From: Pseudalkalibacillus sp. SCS-8
GTDB taxonomy: Bacteria > Bacillota > Bacilli > Bacillales > Fictibacillaceae
DNA: 64,000 nt
Direction of reading: 5' to 3'
NCBI RefSeq assembly: GCF_040126055.1
Contig: NZ_CP143541.1
Location: forward strand, 806,001-870,000
Shown: in pieces, positions 18,322 through 27,222 of the stretch
How the letters are laid out: the number at the start of each line of letters is the position of its first letter
Position numbering within the stretch: position 1 is the first letter of the stretch
The notes under the pieces: model-generated
Databases searched by the model: none
The model's input: only the letters and a program-made list of their open reading frames with translations
What the model was told of the DNA's origin: nothing
Made by a program: the position numbers and the translations under genes

Positions 18322-18351
18322 AAGAACAGTGCTCAGCACTGTTCTTTTTTT
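18322..18351 (+). terminator. Terminator after the DUF1836 gene
   Basis: AGAACAGTGC-TCA-GCACTGTTCT stem with seven Ts. Confidence 0.9.
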
Positions 18352-18415
18352 ATGAGTGAAAGGATAGGAAAGAGGATTGTAGAATAAAGTTTTTATAGGT
18401 GGAAGGGGGATTTAC

Positions 18416-19630
18416 ATGAATGAGCGGAAGTGGCTGAGAAAAGAAGGACCGAAATGGGTAGAACAAGGTTATATTCAAAAGGAACAGCTGGAAGGCATTT
18501 ATTCAATGTATGAAAAGAAAAGGAACAATCTGTTACCGATCCTTGCAAGTATCTTGATCGGTCTCGGAATCCTTACGTTTATCGCTTCGAATTGGGGGCA
18601 AATGAGTGATTGGTTCAGATTGACCTTGATCTGGGTAGCAATTGCAGGCTTCCATTTAACAGGTGGTCATTATATCCAGAAGGGGTCTGAGCATTTAGGG
18701 AGTGCCTTGATCGGAATCGGGACAATTACCTTCGGAGCAGGGATCTTTCTGGTTGCGCAAATGTTCCATATTGTTAGTTATAATGCTACTGCGTTCATTT
18801 TATGGACGGCTTCAGCAATCCTCACGTATTTTGTATTTCCAAACCGTTATTTCTATCTGTTGTCACTTTTCATCGGAACCTCCGGAATCCTTTACAGCTT
18901 CATTTCTTTTCAAGCTTTCAGTCATGTGCTTGCGTTTCTTGTCATTGTTGGTATTGGATACCTCACCTTCAAGGAAGATAGCAGGCTCCTTTATTATCTC
19001 TACTCAGCCGCTATCATCATAACGAGTATCACGTTCATCGTCGTTTACGAATACTCTTACTTCTGGATGACAATCGTATTCTTGATCCTATATGGGATAA
19101 ATGAGCTTATGAAGAGCGAAAAAGCGCACCATAGCTTTAAGGATATCGGTATTCTTGGGATTCTTGCTGTTACGTTCATCCATGTTTTTATAATGGAAGA
19201 ATACCTCCGTTACAATGATCTTCTGGTTGAATCTGTTCCTTATTTGATTGTCCTTTTCGTTCTGGTCAGCTTGATCGGAATGATGAAGAAAATGAAATCT
19301 TCAGGGGGCTGGACGGATTTGATTCTGTTTACACCACTGTATTTGCTTGGTGAGACAGCAGATGTCTTATACTTGCTGCTAGCCTTCGGTTACTCTCTTT
19401 ATGTACTCATTCAAGGTTATCAAAGGGAAGAGCCTTCCATGATCAACCGAGGGACACTCTTATTCCTAATCAGCACGTTAGTGGCCTATATTCAGCTCGC
19501 ATGGGCATTCTTGCCGAAGTCTCTATTCTTCTTAGCAGGCGGGATTTTGTTGTTCCTCTTAAGCTGGTATTTGGAAAAAAGAAGGCGAGTTATGATTCAT
19601 AACGCGAAAGGAGGCCGCCACGATGCGTAA
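18416..19630 (+). CDS. DUF2157 membrane protein
   Basis: 404 aa. A short cytoplasmic helical N-terminus (EGPKWVEQGYIQKEQLEGIY) precedes about 12 hydrophobic helices; the pattern ILASILIGLGILTFIASNW is typical of DUF2157. Function unknown. The stop overlaps the start of the next gene by 8 bp, and that gene encodes a GDYXXLXY protein, a pairing known from other bacteria. The two products probably act together at the membrane. Confidence 0.8.
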   Translation: MNERKWLRKEGPKWVEQGYIQKEQLEGIYSMYEKKRNNLLPILASILIGLGILTFIASNWGQMSDWFRLTLIWVAIAGFHLTGGHYIQKGSEHLGSALIGIGTITFGAGIFLVAQMFHIVSYNATAFILWTASAILTYFVFPNRYFYLLSLFIGTSGILYSFISFQAFSHVLAFLVIVGIGYLTFKEDSRLLYYLYSAAIIITSITFIVVYEYSYFWMTIVFLILYGINELMKSEKAHHSFKDIGILGILAVTFIHVFIMEEYLRYNDLLVESVPYLIVLFVLVSLIGMMKKMKSSGGWTDLILFTPLYLLGETADVLYLLLAFGYSLYVLIQGYQREEPSMINRGTLLFLISTLVAYIQLAWAFLPKSLFFLAGGILLFLLSWYLEKRRRVMIHNAKGGRHDA

Positions 19631-20129
19631 GGGATTATTATATTTCGTTTTGGTTCTTCAAGTCTTTGTGCTCGGCGGAATAGCGGCTTCCCACTATATG
19701 ACGCTTCAGTTAGGGGAACGGATCGTTCTGGAAACGGAACCGATTGATCCAAGAGATCTTTTTCATGGGGATTATGTCATTTTGAATTATGATGTTTCCA
19801 CTTTATCTACCAATCTGATCGAAGAAGGAACTGAATTGGATGAAAGAGATCGAATCTATGTTATTCTCGAGCAATCCGATTCGGTCTCGAAAGCCGTCCG
19901 TATTGTTAAAACGAAACCAGAGCTGAAGGATGGACAGGTCGCTCTTAAAGGAATCGTCCGATATATTGATTCTTATCAAAGGAATGTCCGAATCGATTAT
20001 GGACTGGAGAGGTATTACATTGAAGAAGGGACCGGAGCGTCTTATGAACGTGATCCGGCAGACAAGGTTGCGATCCGGGTTTCTTCGTGGGGACAATCGA
20101 CGATTGAAGAACTCATTTATTCCCAGTAG
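19623..20129 (+). CDS. GDYXXLXY-motif membrane-anchored protein
   Basis: 168 aa. One N-terminal transmembrane helix, then an extracytoplasmic beta-rich domain with the family-naming motif GDYVILNY (about residue 50) and repeated strands (VLEQSD, KTKPELKDGQVALKGIVRYI). Function unknown. Start ATG follows AAAGGAGGCCGCCACG. It overlaps the DUF2157 gene, so the two are translationally coupled. Confidence 0.82.
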   Translation: MRKGLLYFVLVLQVFVLGGIAASHYMTLQLGERIVLETEPIDPRDLFHGDYVILNYDVSTLSTNLIEEGTELDERDRIYVILEQSDSVSKAVRIVKTKPELKDGQVALKGIVRYIDSYQRNVRIDYGLERYYIEEGTGASYERDPADKVAIRVSSWGQSTIEELIYSQ

Positions 20130-20209
20130 AACCATATATTTTAAAAGGTGTGGGGTTTATATCCTTTCCGTGTTATACTCGTAATAAGCCAGCGGGAAGG
20201 AGACAAATA

Positions 20210-20551
20210 TTGTCAAAAATTAATGTTTTTCTAGACGATGTCCGTCCATGTCCCGATGATTATTTTTTGGCTAGTGATATGGAAGAATGCATTCAATTCT
20301 TACGCAGAGGAAATATCAAGCATCTGTCACTAGATCATGATTTAGAGAACAAAGCCCGAAATGGTTTCATGGTCGTTGAATACATGGTAAGACATAAACT
20401 TTTTGCGGAGACCATTACGGTCCATTCTGCCAACGCTGGGGCTGGCAAAAAGATGTTTTACTATTTGAAAGATGCTCAAGAACAATTCATTATTCCACAG
20501 ACTGTTGAAATTTATTATCATCCATTGCCGTTGAATATATATAAGAGATAA
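20210..20551 (+). CDS. Cyclic-phosphate-processing receiver-like (cREC) protein
   Basis: 113 aa, starting at TTG 20210 seven bases after GGGAAGGAG; the ATG 60 bp earlier has no ribosome binding site. The motifs INVFLDDVRPCPDDY near the start and LSLDHDLENK in the middle, with SAN and YYHPLP later, match the receiver-like cREC family that has been linked to nucleotide cyclic-phosphate or RNA-end processing. It lacks an output domain and any partner kinase nearby. Monocistronic, with its own terminator. Confidence 0.7.
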   Translation: MSKINVFLDDVRPCPDDYFLASDMEECIQFLRRGNIKHLSLDHDLENKARNGFMVVEYMVRHKLFAETITVHSANAGAGKKMFYYLKDAQEQFIIPQTVEIYYHPLPLNIYKR

Positions 20552-20552
20552 A

Positions 20553-20576
20553 GCATCCACTGGGTGCTTTTTTCTT
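20553..20576 (+). terminator. Terminator after the cREC gene
   Basis: AAGCATCC-ACT-GGGTGCTT stem with a T-run. Confidence 0.8.
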
Positions 20577-20679
20577 ATGCATTCATTTTGAAGCGAGATT
20601 GGATGGTGAAGAGGAATTCCTTTAGAAAATCTTACGAAGGACGTATAATAGATGGGGTTTAGAAAGGATGCGATCCCCC

Positions 20680-21906
20680 ATGACTACGTTGAAACAACCG
20701 TTATGGACAAGTAAATTCATATTGCTATGCGCGAGTAATTTCTTGTTCTTCATGAGCTTTTTTCTTTTGTTGCCTACACTACCGGTCTACTTGGTTGAAA
20801 ACCTTGGTGCAAGTGAAGATCAGGTAGGTTTAATCATGGGGATTTTTACGATTGCGGCCGTTTTCGCAAGGCCCATCACAGGTTATTTGATGGATATGAA
20901 AAATCAGAAAGCCCTCTTCCTGATTGCAATAATCGTTTTTGTCGTCGCAACTTTCGGTTATTTGATCGCTCAAACGGTATTGATGATCTTTCTGATTAGG
21001 TTCATTTATGGATTCGGATTCGGGATGTCAACCACGGCCGGAGGGACGATGGCAGCCGAATGGATACCGGAGGAACGTAGAGGAGAGGGGTTAGGGTATT
21101 ATGGCACATTCATCATGGTAGCCATGAGTATCGGACCCATTGTCGGGGTTTTTGTCGCGGACTATACAAGCTACCAGGGCATGTTCTGGTTTTGCTTCTT
21201 TTTATCTCTCATAGGACTGATTATGGCGAGCTTTCTTCCAAACTATAAAACAACGAGGAAAGCCCCTGAAAATCAACGGAAATTTTCAATTAAACATAAA
21301 GAAGATCTGGCGTATTGGTTCAATGAATTGATTGAAAGAAAAGCCCTCCCCGTTTCCATAGCGATGAGCATGATTGCCATCGTATTTGGGGGGGTCATCA
21401 GTTTCGTGTCACTATATGCAAAAGAACTTGGTGATGCCTCAATCGCCGGAACGTATTTCACCTTATATGCCATTGCGATCGTGATCAGTCGTCCTTTTGC
21501 AGGAAAGTGGTTTGATAGGAAAGGTCCAAACCAACTTATCGCTTTCGGTACGTCCCTTTATTTCATCGGTATGATCGTGCTTGGCCTGGCAGCTTCCAGC
21601 TGGATGGTGTATATCGCTGCATTAATCATTGGATTCGGCTATGGGATACTTCAGCCAAGTTACCAAGCACTTTCCATTCAAATGTCACCTAAACATCGAA
21701 GAGGGGCAGCGACGGCAACGTTCTTTACGCTATTCGATATCGGTGTTGGCGTAGGATCGTTCTTCTTAGGTTGGGTCGTCGTCCAGATCGGTTACGGAAA
21801 CATGTACTTATTGTCGTCCTTGTTTCTGCTCGTCTCTTATTATGTGTATTACCGTACTGCAAAGCCAAAAATGCGCGTATCACAGCATGTCCAACAGAAT
21901 TATTGA
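20680..21906 (+). CDS. MFS transporter
   Basis: About 408 aa with 12 hydrophobic helices. MFS motif A appears as GYLMDMKNQKALFL and again in the second half as GKWFDRKGPNQLI. A charged central loop (PNYKTTRKAPENQRKFSIKHKEDL) separates the halves. Substrate unknown; the overall shape resembles YwoG-type exporters. Two in-frame ATGs exist: the one at 20668 abuts AGAAAGG directly and leaves no spacer, so 20680 is preferred. Convergent with RNase Z; a bidirectional terminator lies between them. Confidence 0.87.
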   Translation: MTTLKQPLWTSKFILLCASNFLFFMSFFLLLPTLPVYLVENLGASEDQVGLIMGIFTIAAVFARPITGYLMDMKNQKALFLIAIIVFVVATFGYLIAQTVLMIFLIRFIYGFGFGMSTTAGGTMAAEWIPEERRGEGLGYYGTFIMVAMSIGPIVGVFVADYTSYQGMFWFCFFLSLIGLIMASFLPNYKTTRKAPENQRKFSIKHKEDLAYWFNELIERKALPVSIAMSMIAIVFGGVISFVSLYAKELGDASIAGTYFTLYAIAIVISRPFAGKWFDRKGPNQLIAFGTSLYFIGMIVLGLAASSWMVYIAALIIGFGYGILQPSYQALSIQMSPKHRRGAATATFFTLFDIGVGVGSFFLGWVVVQIGYGNMYLLSSLFLLVSYYVYYRTAKPKMRVSQHVQQNY

Positions 21907-21910
21907 TAGA

Positions 21911-21942
21911 AAAAAGGTGTGACTGCATGTCACACCTTTTTC
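21911..21942. terminator. Bidirectional terminator between the MFS and rnz genes
   Basis: AAAAAGGTGTGAC-TGCAT-GTCACACCTTTTT, symmetrical A and T runs. Confidence 0.9.
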
Positions 21943-22877
21943 GTGTTCTTCTTTGTCAATTGAAAAATGGCGAAATCCTCAGCAAGTTCCGTGTTCGGAA
22001 ATATGTTCACGGCACTTTCTGTTAATTCATCTGCTTTATCGTAATAGCGGGAGCTGATATGAGTGAGAATCAACCGTTTTGCTCCGGCTTGTTTCGCAAG
22101 CTCTGCCGCTTGGTTCGTTGTAGAATGAAAATATTCGATTGCCCGCTCATCCATTCCCTCTGCAAATGTGGCTTCGTGGACGAGTAGGTCGGCATCCCTT
22201 GCAAGTTCGATAGTTTTTTTTGTAGGACGGGTATCTCCGCAAATCGTCACGACCCGACCAGGTTGAGGTGGAGTGGTGAAATCTTCTCCACAAATGGTTC
22301 GACCATCTTCAAGCGTGACGGTTTCTCCAGCCTTCAGTCTACTGTAAACTGGACCTGGTGAGACGCCGATTTCCTTCAATCGCTCCACTTGAAGCCGACC
22401 CGGTTGTTCAGGCTCTGTAATCCTGAAACCGTATGAGGGGATGACATGCTCCAATAAAGCAGCTTCAATTTGATAGCCTTCGTCCAGCTCATGAAATCCA
22501 TCCTCGATCTCAATGATTTCAAGTGGATATTTCAAGTAGGTCCTGCTCGTCTCAAGCGCAACAGTAATGAATTCTTTGATTCCTTTTGGTCCATATACTG
22601 TTAAAGTATCTTCAGCACCCTGGAAGGATCGGCTGCCAAGTACCCCTGGCAAACCGTAGATATGATCGCCATGCATGTGTGTGATGAATATTTTCCTGAC
22701 CTGCCATAGCTTGATCGTAGTATGTAAGATTTGATGCTGGGTCGCTTCACCGCAATCAAATAACCAAATTTCCCCTTGACGGTTCGTCATGAAACGGAGT
22801 GCCATTGATGAAACGTTTCTTCCCTTTGACGGTATTCCCGCACCTGTACCTAGAAAATGAAACTCCATATGATTCAT
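21930..22877 (-). CDS. rnz: Ribonuclease Z
   Basis: tRNA 3'-end processing endonuclease of the metallo-beta-lactamase fold, 315 aa. Seen: FLGTGAGIPSKGRN at the N-terminus, the zinc motif THMHGDH, and late metal/phosphate motifs CGDTRPT, EATF and LTHISSRY. Acts on precursor tRNAs that lack an encoded CCA. Start ATG 22877 follows GGGAGGAAAGG; a second ATG three codons on is possible. Its stop lies in the bidirectional terminator. Confidence 0.93.
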   Translation of the reverse strand: MNHMEFHFLGTGAGIPSKGRNVSSMALRFMTNRQGEIWLFDCGEATQHQILHTTIKLWQVRKIFITHMHGDHIYGLPGVLGSRSFQGAEDTLTVYGPKGIKEFITVALETSRTYLKYPLEIIEIEDGFHELDEGYQIEAALLEHVIPSYGFRITEPEQPGRLQVERLKEIGVSPGPVYSRLKAGETVTLEDGRTICGEDFTTPPQPGRVVTICGDTRPTKKTIELARDADLLVHEATFAEGMDERAIEYFHSTTNQAAELAKQAGAKRLILTHISSRYYDKADELTESAVNIFPNTELAEDFAIFQLTKKNTKKV

Positions 22878-23071
22878 CCTTTCCTCCCTAGTATACCATC
22901 CATAGGTTTTCCTAAAACCATATCGTAACCACTTCTACTGACAGTCAGACCCCCTCAAGAAAACCGAGACTTAAGTCACGAATAACGTTATGCTGAAAAA
23001 ATGTTATTTGGGTCAAAAATCCCCTTTTTCCGTCAAACAGGCGATAAAAAGGAACTTTTTTCACCATAATA

Positions 23072-23100
23072 TTTACAATTTTCAGTCATATTGGTAGTAT
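23072..23100 (+). promoter_or_regulatory. Likely sigma-A promoter of the M6 protease gene
   Basis: TTTACA-N17-TAGTAT, 54 bp before the start codon. Confidence 0.5.
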
Positions 23101-23153
23101 TGTAAAAGTATTGCAAACTAATTTTTTACAGGAGAAGGGGAGGACATCAATAG

Positions 23154-25532
23154 ATGAATAAGAGAAAAATAACATCTACTGCTTTTGCAGTCATGATGGG
23201 ATTGAGTACACTTACATATGGCGCAATTGCTACTCCACAGATGGCAGATGCAGAAAAAGCACGTGAAAGTGTCACTCATCAATATGCCGGTACACCAGTT
23301 GACTTGGGTATCGCGAATGATGAGCGATTAATCGAGATGCTCAAGAAGGAAGGGAAAATCAGCCCGAATACGAGTGCAGCTGAAGCGGAGAAAGCATTGA
23401 ACAACTACCTGAATGAAAAGGCTGCTGCTTCTGCCCATGCGCATGATGAGGGGGCCCTGCATGAGCAGGAAAAAGAAGCGAAGAAACAGCTTCAAAAGGA
23501 TATGAAGAAAAACAGCCTGACTTCAGGAAAAGGGAATAAAGTAGGACAATCCGAAACAGTAAATGGGGTAGAAGAGGAAGCCTGGAACGGCGGAACAAGA
23601 ACCGATAAAGTGCTTGTCCTTTTGATTGAATACCCTGACAAGCCACATAATTCGATGTCAGCTGATGAGACGGATATGTATTATGAAGGTGAAAATGCCT
23701 ATTCTCGTGCCCATTATCAGGACATGCTTTTCGGTAACGGAGGCTGGACTGGTCCAGACGGGAAAAACTACGTCTCTATGAAACAATATTATGAAAAGCA
23801 ATCTGGCGGAAGCTATTCCGTAGAAGGTGAAGTAGTAGGCTGGTACCAAGCCAAACATAACGCTGCTTATTATGGTGGAAATGATCCTGTGTATGACAGC
23901 GATGTCAATGCTCGTGCACTTGTTAAAGAAGCGTTAAATGCAGCGGCAGCCGATCCATCTGTAAACCTTGGTGAGTATGATGAGTGGGATCGTTACGACC
24001 TAGATGGTGATGGAAACTATCTTGAGCCGGACGGTCTCGTCGACCACTTGATGATCATCCACTCTGGTGTTGGTGAAGAAGCTGGTGGCGGATCCCTTGG
24101 CTCGGATGCGATCTGGTCCCACCGCTGGAACCTGGGCTTACCTGTATTCTCGATTGAGGGTTCTCCAGAACCAGCAGTCGATTATTGGGGAGCTGGAACT
24201 ATGTATGCCTATGACTATACGATTGAGCCTGAAGATGGTGCAGTCGGTGTTATGGCACATGAATTTGGACATGATCTCGGTCTACCGGATGAGTATGACA
24301 CGCAGTATTCAGGAGCAGGAGAACCGGTCAGCTACTGGTCCATCATGTCAAGCGGAAGCTGGGCTGGTAAAATCCCTGGGACGATGCCGACTGGATTCAG
24401 TCCTTATATGAAGGAAATGCTTCAAGCATCTGTAGGCGGGAACTGGCAAACAGGAACGCAGATCGATGTGAGTGAAGTGGATGAAAACGGTTATGAAGTT
24501 TTACTTGATGAAGCTGTTACAAAGGGAACGAATAATGATGTCGTGAAAGTGACGCTTCCTTTGAAAGAGACTGTCGTCAATACACCAGCTAGCGGGAAGT
24601 CCGAGTATTTCTCAGGAAGTGCAGATGATCTGCACAACGTGATGACGAAAACAGTTGACTTGACGAATGCTACGACAGCATCCTTCAACTTCAAAACATG
24701 GTATGACATTGAAACGGATTGGGATTATGCCTATGTAACCGTAAATGGTAGCCCGATCCCAAGCGATATCACAACAAATGAAGATCCTCATAAAAGCAAT
24801 GCGGGTAATGGGATCACTGGCTCTTCGAATGGTTGGATCGATGCTTCCTTCGACCTGAGCGACTACGTTGGTCAAGAGGTTGAAATCGCGATTGAATATG
24901 TAACAGATGTCGCTGTTTCAAACCCAGGATTGTATGCAGACGATCTTTCTGTCGTCGTTGATGGACAGCAAGTATTCTTTGATGATGCAGAAGCTGAATC
25001 TATATTCACATTGAATGGATTTACGAAAAGTGACGGAATTAAACGGTCTGAGCACTATTACCTGCTTGAATGGCGCAGCCACAACGATGTTGACCGAGGT
25101 CTTGAAAATATCCGTCGTGGTGCAAGCTTGATGGAATTCGACGAAGGTCTAGTCGTTTGGTATGTGGATGAGAAGTACAGTGAAAACTGGACAGGTGCCC
25201 ACCCTGGAGATGGTTTTGTCGGAGTCGTCGATGCGGATCAGCATATCAACACGTGGAGTGATGGTTCGGTCGCTTCTACCCGATTCCAGGTACACGACGC
25301 AGCATTCAGCTTGAATAAGACTGAGAAGATGTTCCTTGATTACAGTGAATTATTAGGAAAAACGTTAGAAGACAACCATACAGCACGTAACCCATTGTTT
25401 GACGACAGTGCAAATTACATGAACGAAGGACTTGAAGATGCTGGACGTAACGTTCCGAACTACGGTCTGAAATTCCGTGTAATTGGACAAAGTGCTGATG
25501 GTACAGTTGGTAAAGTATTAATCTTCAAATAA
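23154..25532 (+). CDS. inhA: Secreted M6-family metalloprotease, immune inhibitor A
   Basis: 792-aa exported zinc protease. Sec signal peptide (1 to about 33), a propeptide rich in Ala/Glu/Lys up to about 140, then the M6 catalytic domain with the zinc site His369-Glu-x-x-His373 (MAHEFGHDLGLPDEYD) and the downstream Met-turn region SIMSSGSW. A carbohydrate-binding-like beta region follows (about 480-640), then a second InhA segment (YYLLEWRSHNDVDRG). In the B. cereus group InhA cleaves host antimicrobial peptides and matrix proteins; in an environmental species nutrition is the safer reading. Length is close to InhA (about 796 aa). Monocistronic. Confidence 0.93.
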   Translation: MNKRKITSTAFAVMMGLSTLTYGAIATPQMADAEKARESVTHQYAGTPVDLGIANDERLIEMLKKEGKISPNTSAAEAEKALNNYLNEKAAASAHAHDEGALHEQEKEAKKQLQKDMKKNSLTSGKGNKVGQSETVNGVEEEAWNGGTRTDKVLVLLIEYPDKPHNSMSADETDMYYEGENAYSRAHYQDMLFGNGGWTGPDGKNYVSMKQYYEKQSGGSYSVEGEVVGWYQAKHNAAYYGGNDPVYDSDVNARALVKEALNAAAADPSVNLGEYDEWDRYDLDGDGNYLEPDGLVDHLMIIHSGVGEEAGGGSLGSDAIWSHRWNLGLPVFSIEGSPEPAVDYWGAGTMYAYDYTIEPEDGAVGVMAHEFGHDLGLPDEYDTQYSGAGEPVSYWSIMSSGSWAGKIPGTMPTGFSPYMKEMLQASVGGNWQTGTQIDVSEVDENGYEVLLDEAVTKGTNNDVVKVTLPLKETVVNTPASGKSEYFSGSADDLHNVMTKTVDLTNATTASFNFKTWYDIETDWDYAYVTVNGSPIPSDITTNEDPHKSNAGNGITGSSNGWIDASFDLSDYVGQEVEIAIEYVTDVAVSNPGLYADDLSVVVDGQQVFFDDAEAESIFTLNGFTKSDGIKRSEHYYLLEWRSHNDVDRGLENIRRGASLMEFDEGLVVWYVDEKYSENWTGAHPGDGFVGVVDADQHINTWSDGSVASTRFQVHDAAFSLNKTEKMFLDYSELLGKTLEDNHTARNPLFDDSANYMNEGLEDAGRNVPNYGLKFRVIGQSADGTVGKVLIFK

Positions 25533-25543
25533 TCGTTAATGAA

Positions 25544-25580
25544 GGATGACCCATTGAGAAAATGGGTCATCTTTTTCTTT
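25544..25580 (+). terminator. Terminator of inhA
   Basis: GATGACCCATT-GAGAA-AATGGGTCATC stem followed by TTTTTC. Confidence 0.9.
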
Positions 25581-25618
25581 TACTAAAGCAGCTCACCTGT
25601 AGTTTTTGTACTCACAAG

Positions 25619-25640
25619 CTGTCGAGACGTCTCGACAGCC
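25619..25640. repeat. Perfect 22-bp palindrome
   Basis: GCTGTCGAGAC joined directly to GTCTCGACAGC, followed by CTCCTTTTTAG. It has no spacer and no adjacent promoter. It could be a second terminator or a protein-binding site. Confidence 0.7.
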
Positions 25641-25737
25641 TCCTTTTTAGAAGATTTTCCTTGATTTTCGTGTTGATTTTCTCAAAAACAGCTCGAAATC
25701 GTGCCGTTCGAGGGATGAAAATCGACTGTCGAGGTGT

Positions 25738-25812
25738 TTATCTACAAAAAATGAAAATTATCTACGAAAATGCAAAATTATCTACAAAAATGCGAAATTA
25801 TCTACAAAAACG
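25738..25812. repeat. 20-bp periodic intergenic repeat (TTATCTAC type)
   Basis: TTATCTACRAAAA units recur with an exact 20-bp period (TCTAC at 25741, 25761, 25781 and 25801). The full gap from 25533 to 25898 holds, in order, the inhA terminator, the palindrome at 25619, this array and the yfkAB terminator; no gene is visible. Confidence 0.8.
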
Positions 25813-25867
25813 ATTGAGCTGCTAATCCGAACAAGAGATGACACTCAATAAAGAAAGCGTCGAGTCA

Positions 25868-25898
25868 AAACTAAAGGTGCCCTCAACAGGGCACCTTC
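25868..25898 (-). terminator. Terminator of yfkAB
   Basis: AAGGTGCCCT-CAAC-AGGGCACCTT stem with a T-rich run on the minus strand. Confidence 0.82.
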
Positions 25899-27017
25899 CT
25901 ATATGTTCGTTTTCCTTTTTGTAAAATCAATTTCAGGGTAATACGCATCTTTTACAAGTAAGTTCGGGCCGAGGCACTTCACTGCCGGGCAGTGACAGTT
26001 TACCGTGCTTGCTAGTTTACTAGTCATCCAGCGTTCGTAAACCTCTTCAAGCCGGTCTTTCTGAATGTTACCTAGAGCCCCGTCATCGCCAAAGTCCGTT
26101 ACGATGACATTTCCATCGAAGATATTGACGTTCAAGCGGGACCGCCCATCCGGATCATTTCGCACGGTGACATTCTTCTCTTGATAAAGCCGTTTCAACA
26201 GCGTCAAATCATCTTCGTTATCACTGCACGGATAAAAAGGCAATGTACCAAATAACATCCAGGTTTCTGCATTCTTCGCATCCAATAAACGATGGATCCC
26301 CTCGCGAATTTCAGGAAGTGTTGCCACTTCTAAACCACTTGCAAAATCGCTCGGGTACATCGGATGAACTTCGTGGCGCTGACAGCCCATTTGCACGATT
26401 TGTTCATGGATTGCTTCCAGATGTGGAAGCGTCCTTTTGTTCAACATCGTTTCAGCTGAGACGATCACGCCTTCAGCTGTCAGAGCTTTTGCATTTTCCA
26501 CCATTCGATCGAAATAATGCTTCCGTTGATCAAGTGTCGGTTTTCGCTCCATCATGGCGAATCCGATTTCTGTAAAATCTTCAACTGAACCGTAATTATG
26601 AGAAATATGTAAAACGTCTAAATAAGGGGTGATCATCTCATACCTTTTTAGATCCAATGTCAGGTTCGAGTTGATTTGCGTCCGTACGCCACGTTCATGT
26701 GCATATTTGAGAAGAGGGACCACATATTGCTTAACGGATTTGAGGGAGAGCATCGGCTCGCCACCTGTGATGCTGATCGAGCGTAAATGAGGAATCTCTT
26801 CTAGTCTTTGGATCATCAAATCAACGGGGAGTGCATCCGGGTCCTTTGGCTGCAGCGTGTATCCGACTGCGCAATGCTCACATCTCATGTTGCAAAGGGT
26901 TGTCGTGGTAAACTCGATGTTACTCAGCACCATCCTTCCGTGCTCTTCAACATCCATATATGCTTCCCACGGATCATATTGTGGGGTGATTTTTCGTAGA
27001 TTTGTTTCTTTTATCAT
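25899..27017 (-). CDS. yfkAB: Radical SAM/CxCxxxxC-motif protein YfkAB
   Basis: Radical S-adenosylmethionine protein of 372 aa. The [4Fe-4S] radical SAM motif is CNMRCEHC (about 43-50). The SAM-binding region follows as SITGGEPML. The C-terminal motif CHCPAVKC fits the CxCxxxxC signature that defines YfkAB and suggests an auxiliary cluster. The substrate is unknown. No small precursor-peptide gene lies next to it, so a peptide-modifying role is not supported. It is monocistronic, convergent with inhA, with its own terminator. Confidence 0.92.
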   Translation of the reverse strand: MIKETNLRKITPQYDPWEAYMDVEEHGRMVLSNIEFTTTTLCNMRCEHCAVGYTLQPKDPDALPVDLMIQRLEEIPHLRSISITGGEPMLSLKSVKQYVVPLLKYAHERGVRTQINSNLTLDLKRYEMITPYLDVLHISHNYGSVEDFTEIGFAMMERKPTLDQRKHYFDRMVENAKALTAEGVIVSAETMLNKRTLPHLEAIHEQIVQMGCQRHEVHPMYPSDFASGLEVATLPEIREGIHRLLDAKNAETWMLFGTLPFYPCSDNEDDLTLLKRLYQEKNVTVRNDPDGRSRLNVNIFDGNVIVTDFGDDGALGNIQKDRLEEVYERWMTSKLASTVNCHCPAVKCLGPNLLVKDAYYPEIDFTKRKTNI

Positions 27018-27222
27018 AGGAAACTCCTTTATTTTAGAGCTGTGTATAAGTTTGAGTGTTTTCCTTTCCTACTATAACATGAACGAAAGTGGGAAACCGC
27101 GGTATCATAATTTTCTTTTAATTAACCATTCGATTTCGTAAGGTATTTGAATATTCAGAAGCAATATATGTGAATGAGCCTGATGGTTATGCCATAATAA
27201 GAGCAAAAAGGAGGAGAATACG

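Noticed and set aside
25899..27017. RiPP (modified peptide) cluster around the radical SAM gene
   Set aside because: The CxCxxxxC motif marks it as YfkAB, and no precursor peptide or export genes are adjacent.
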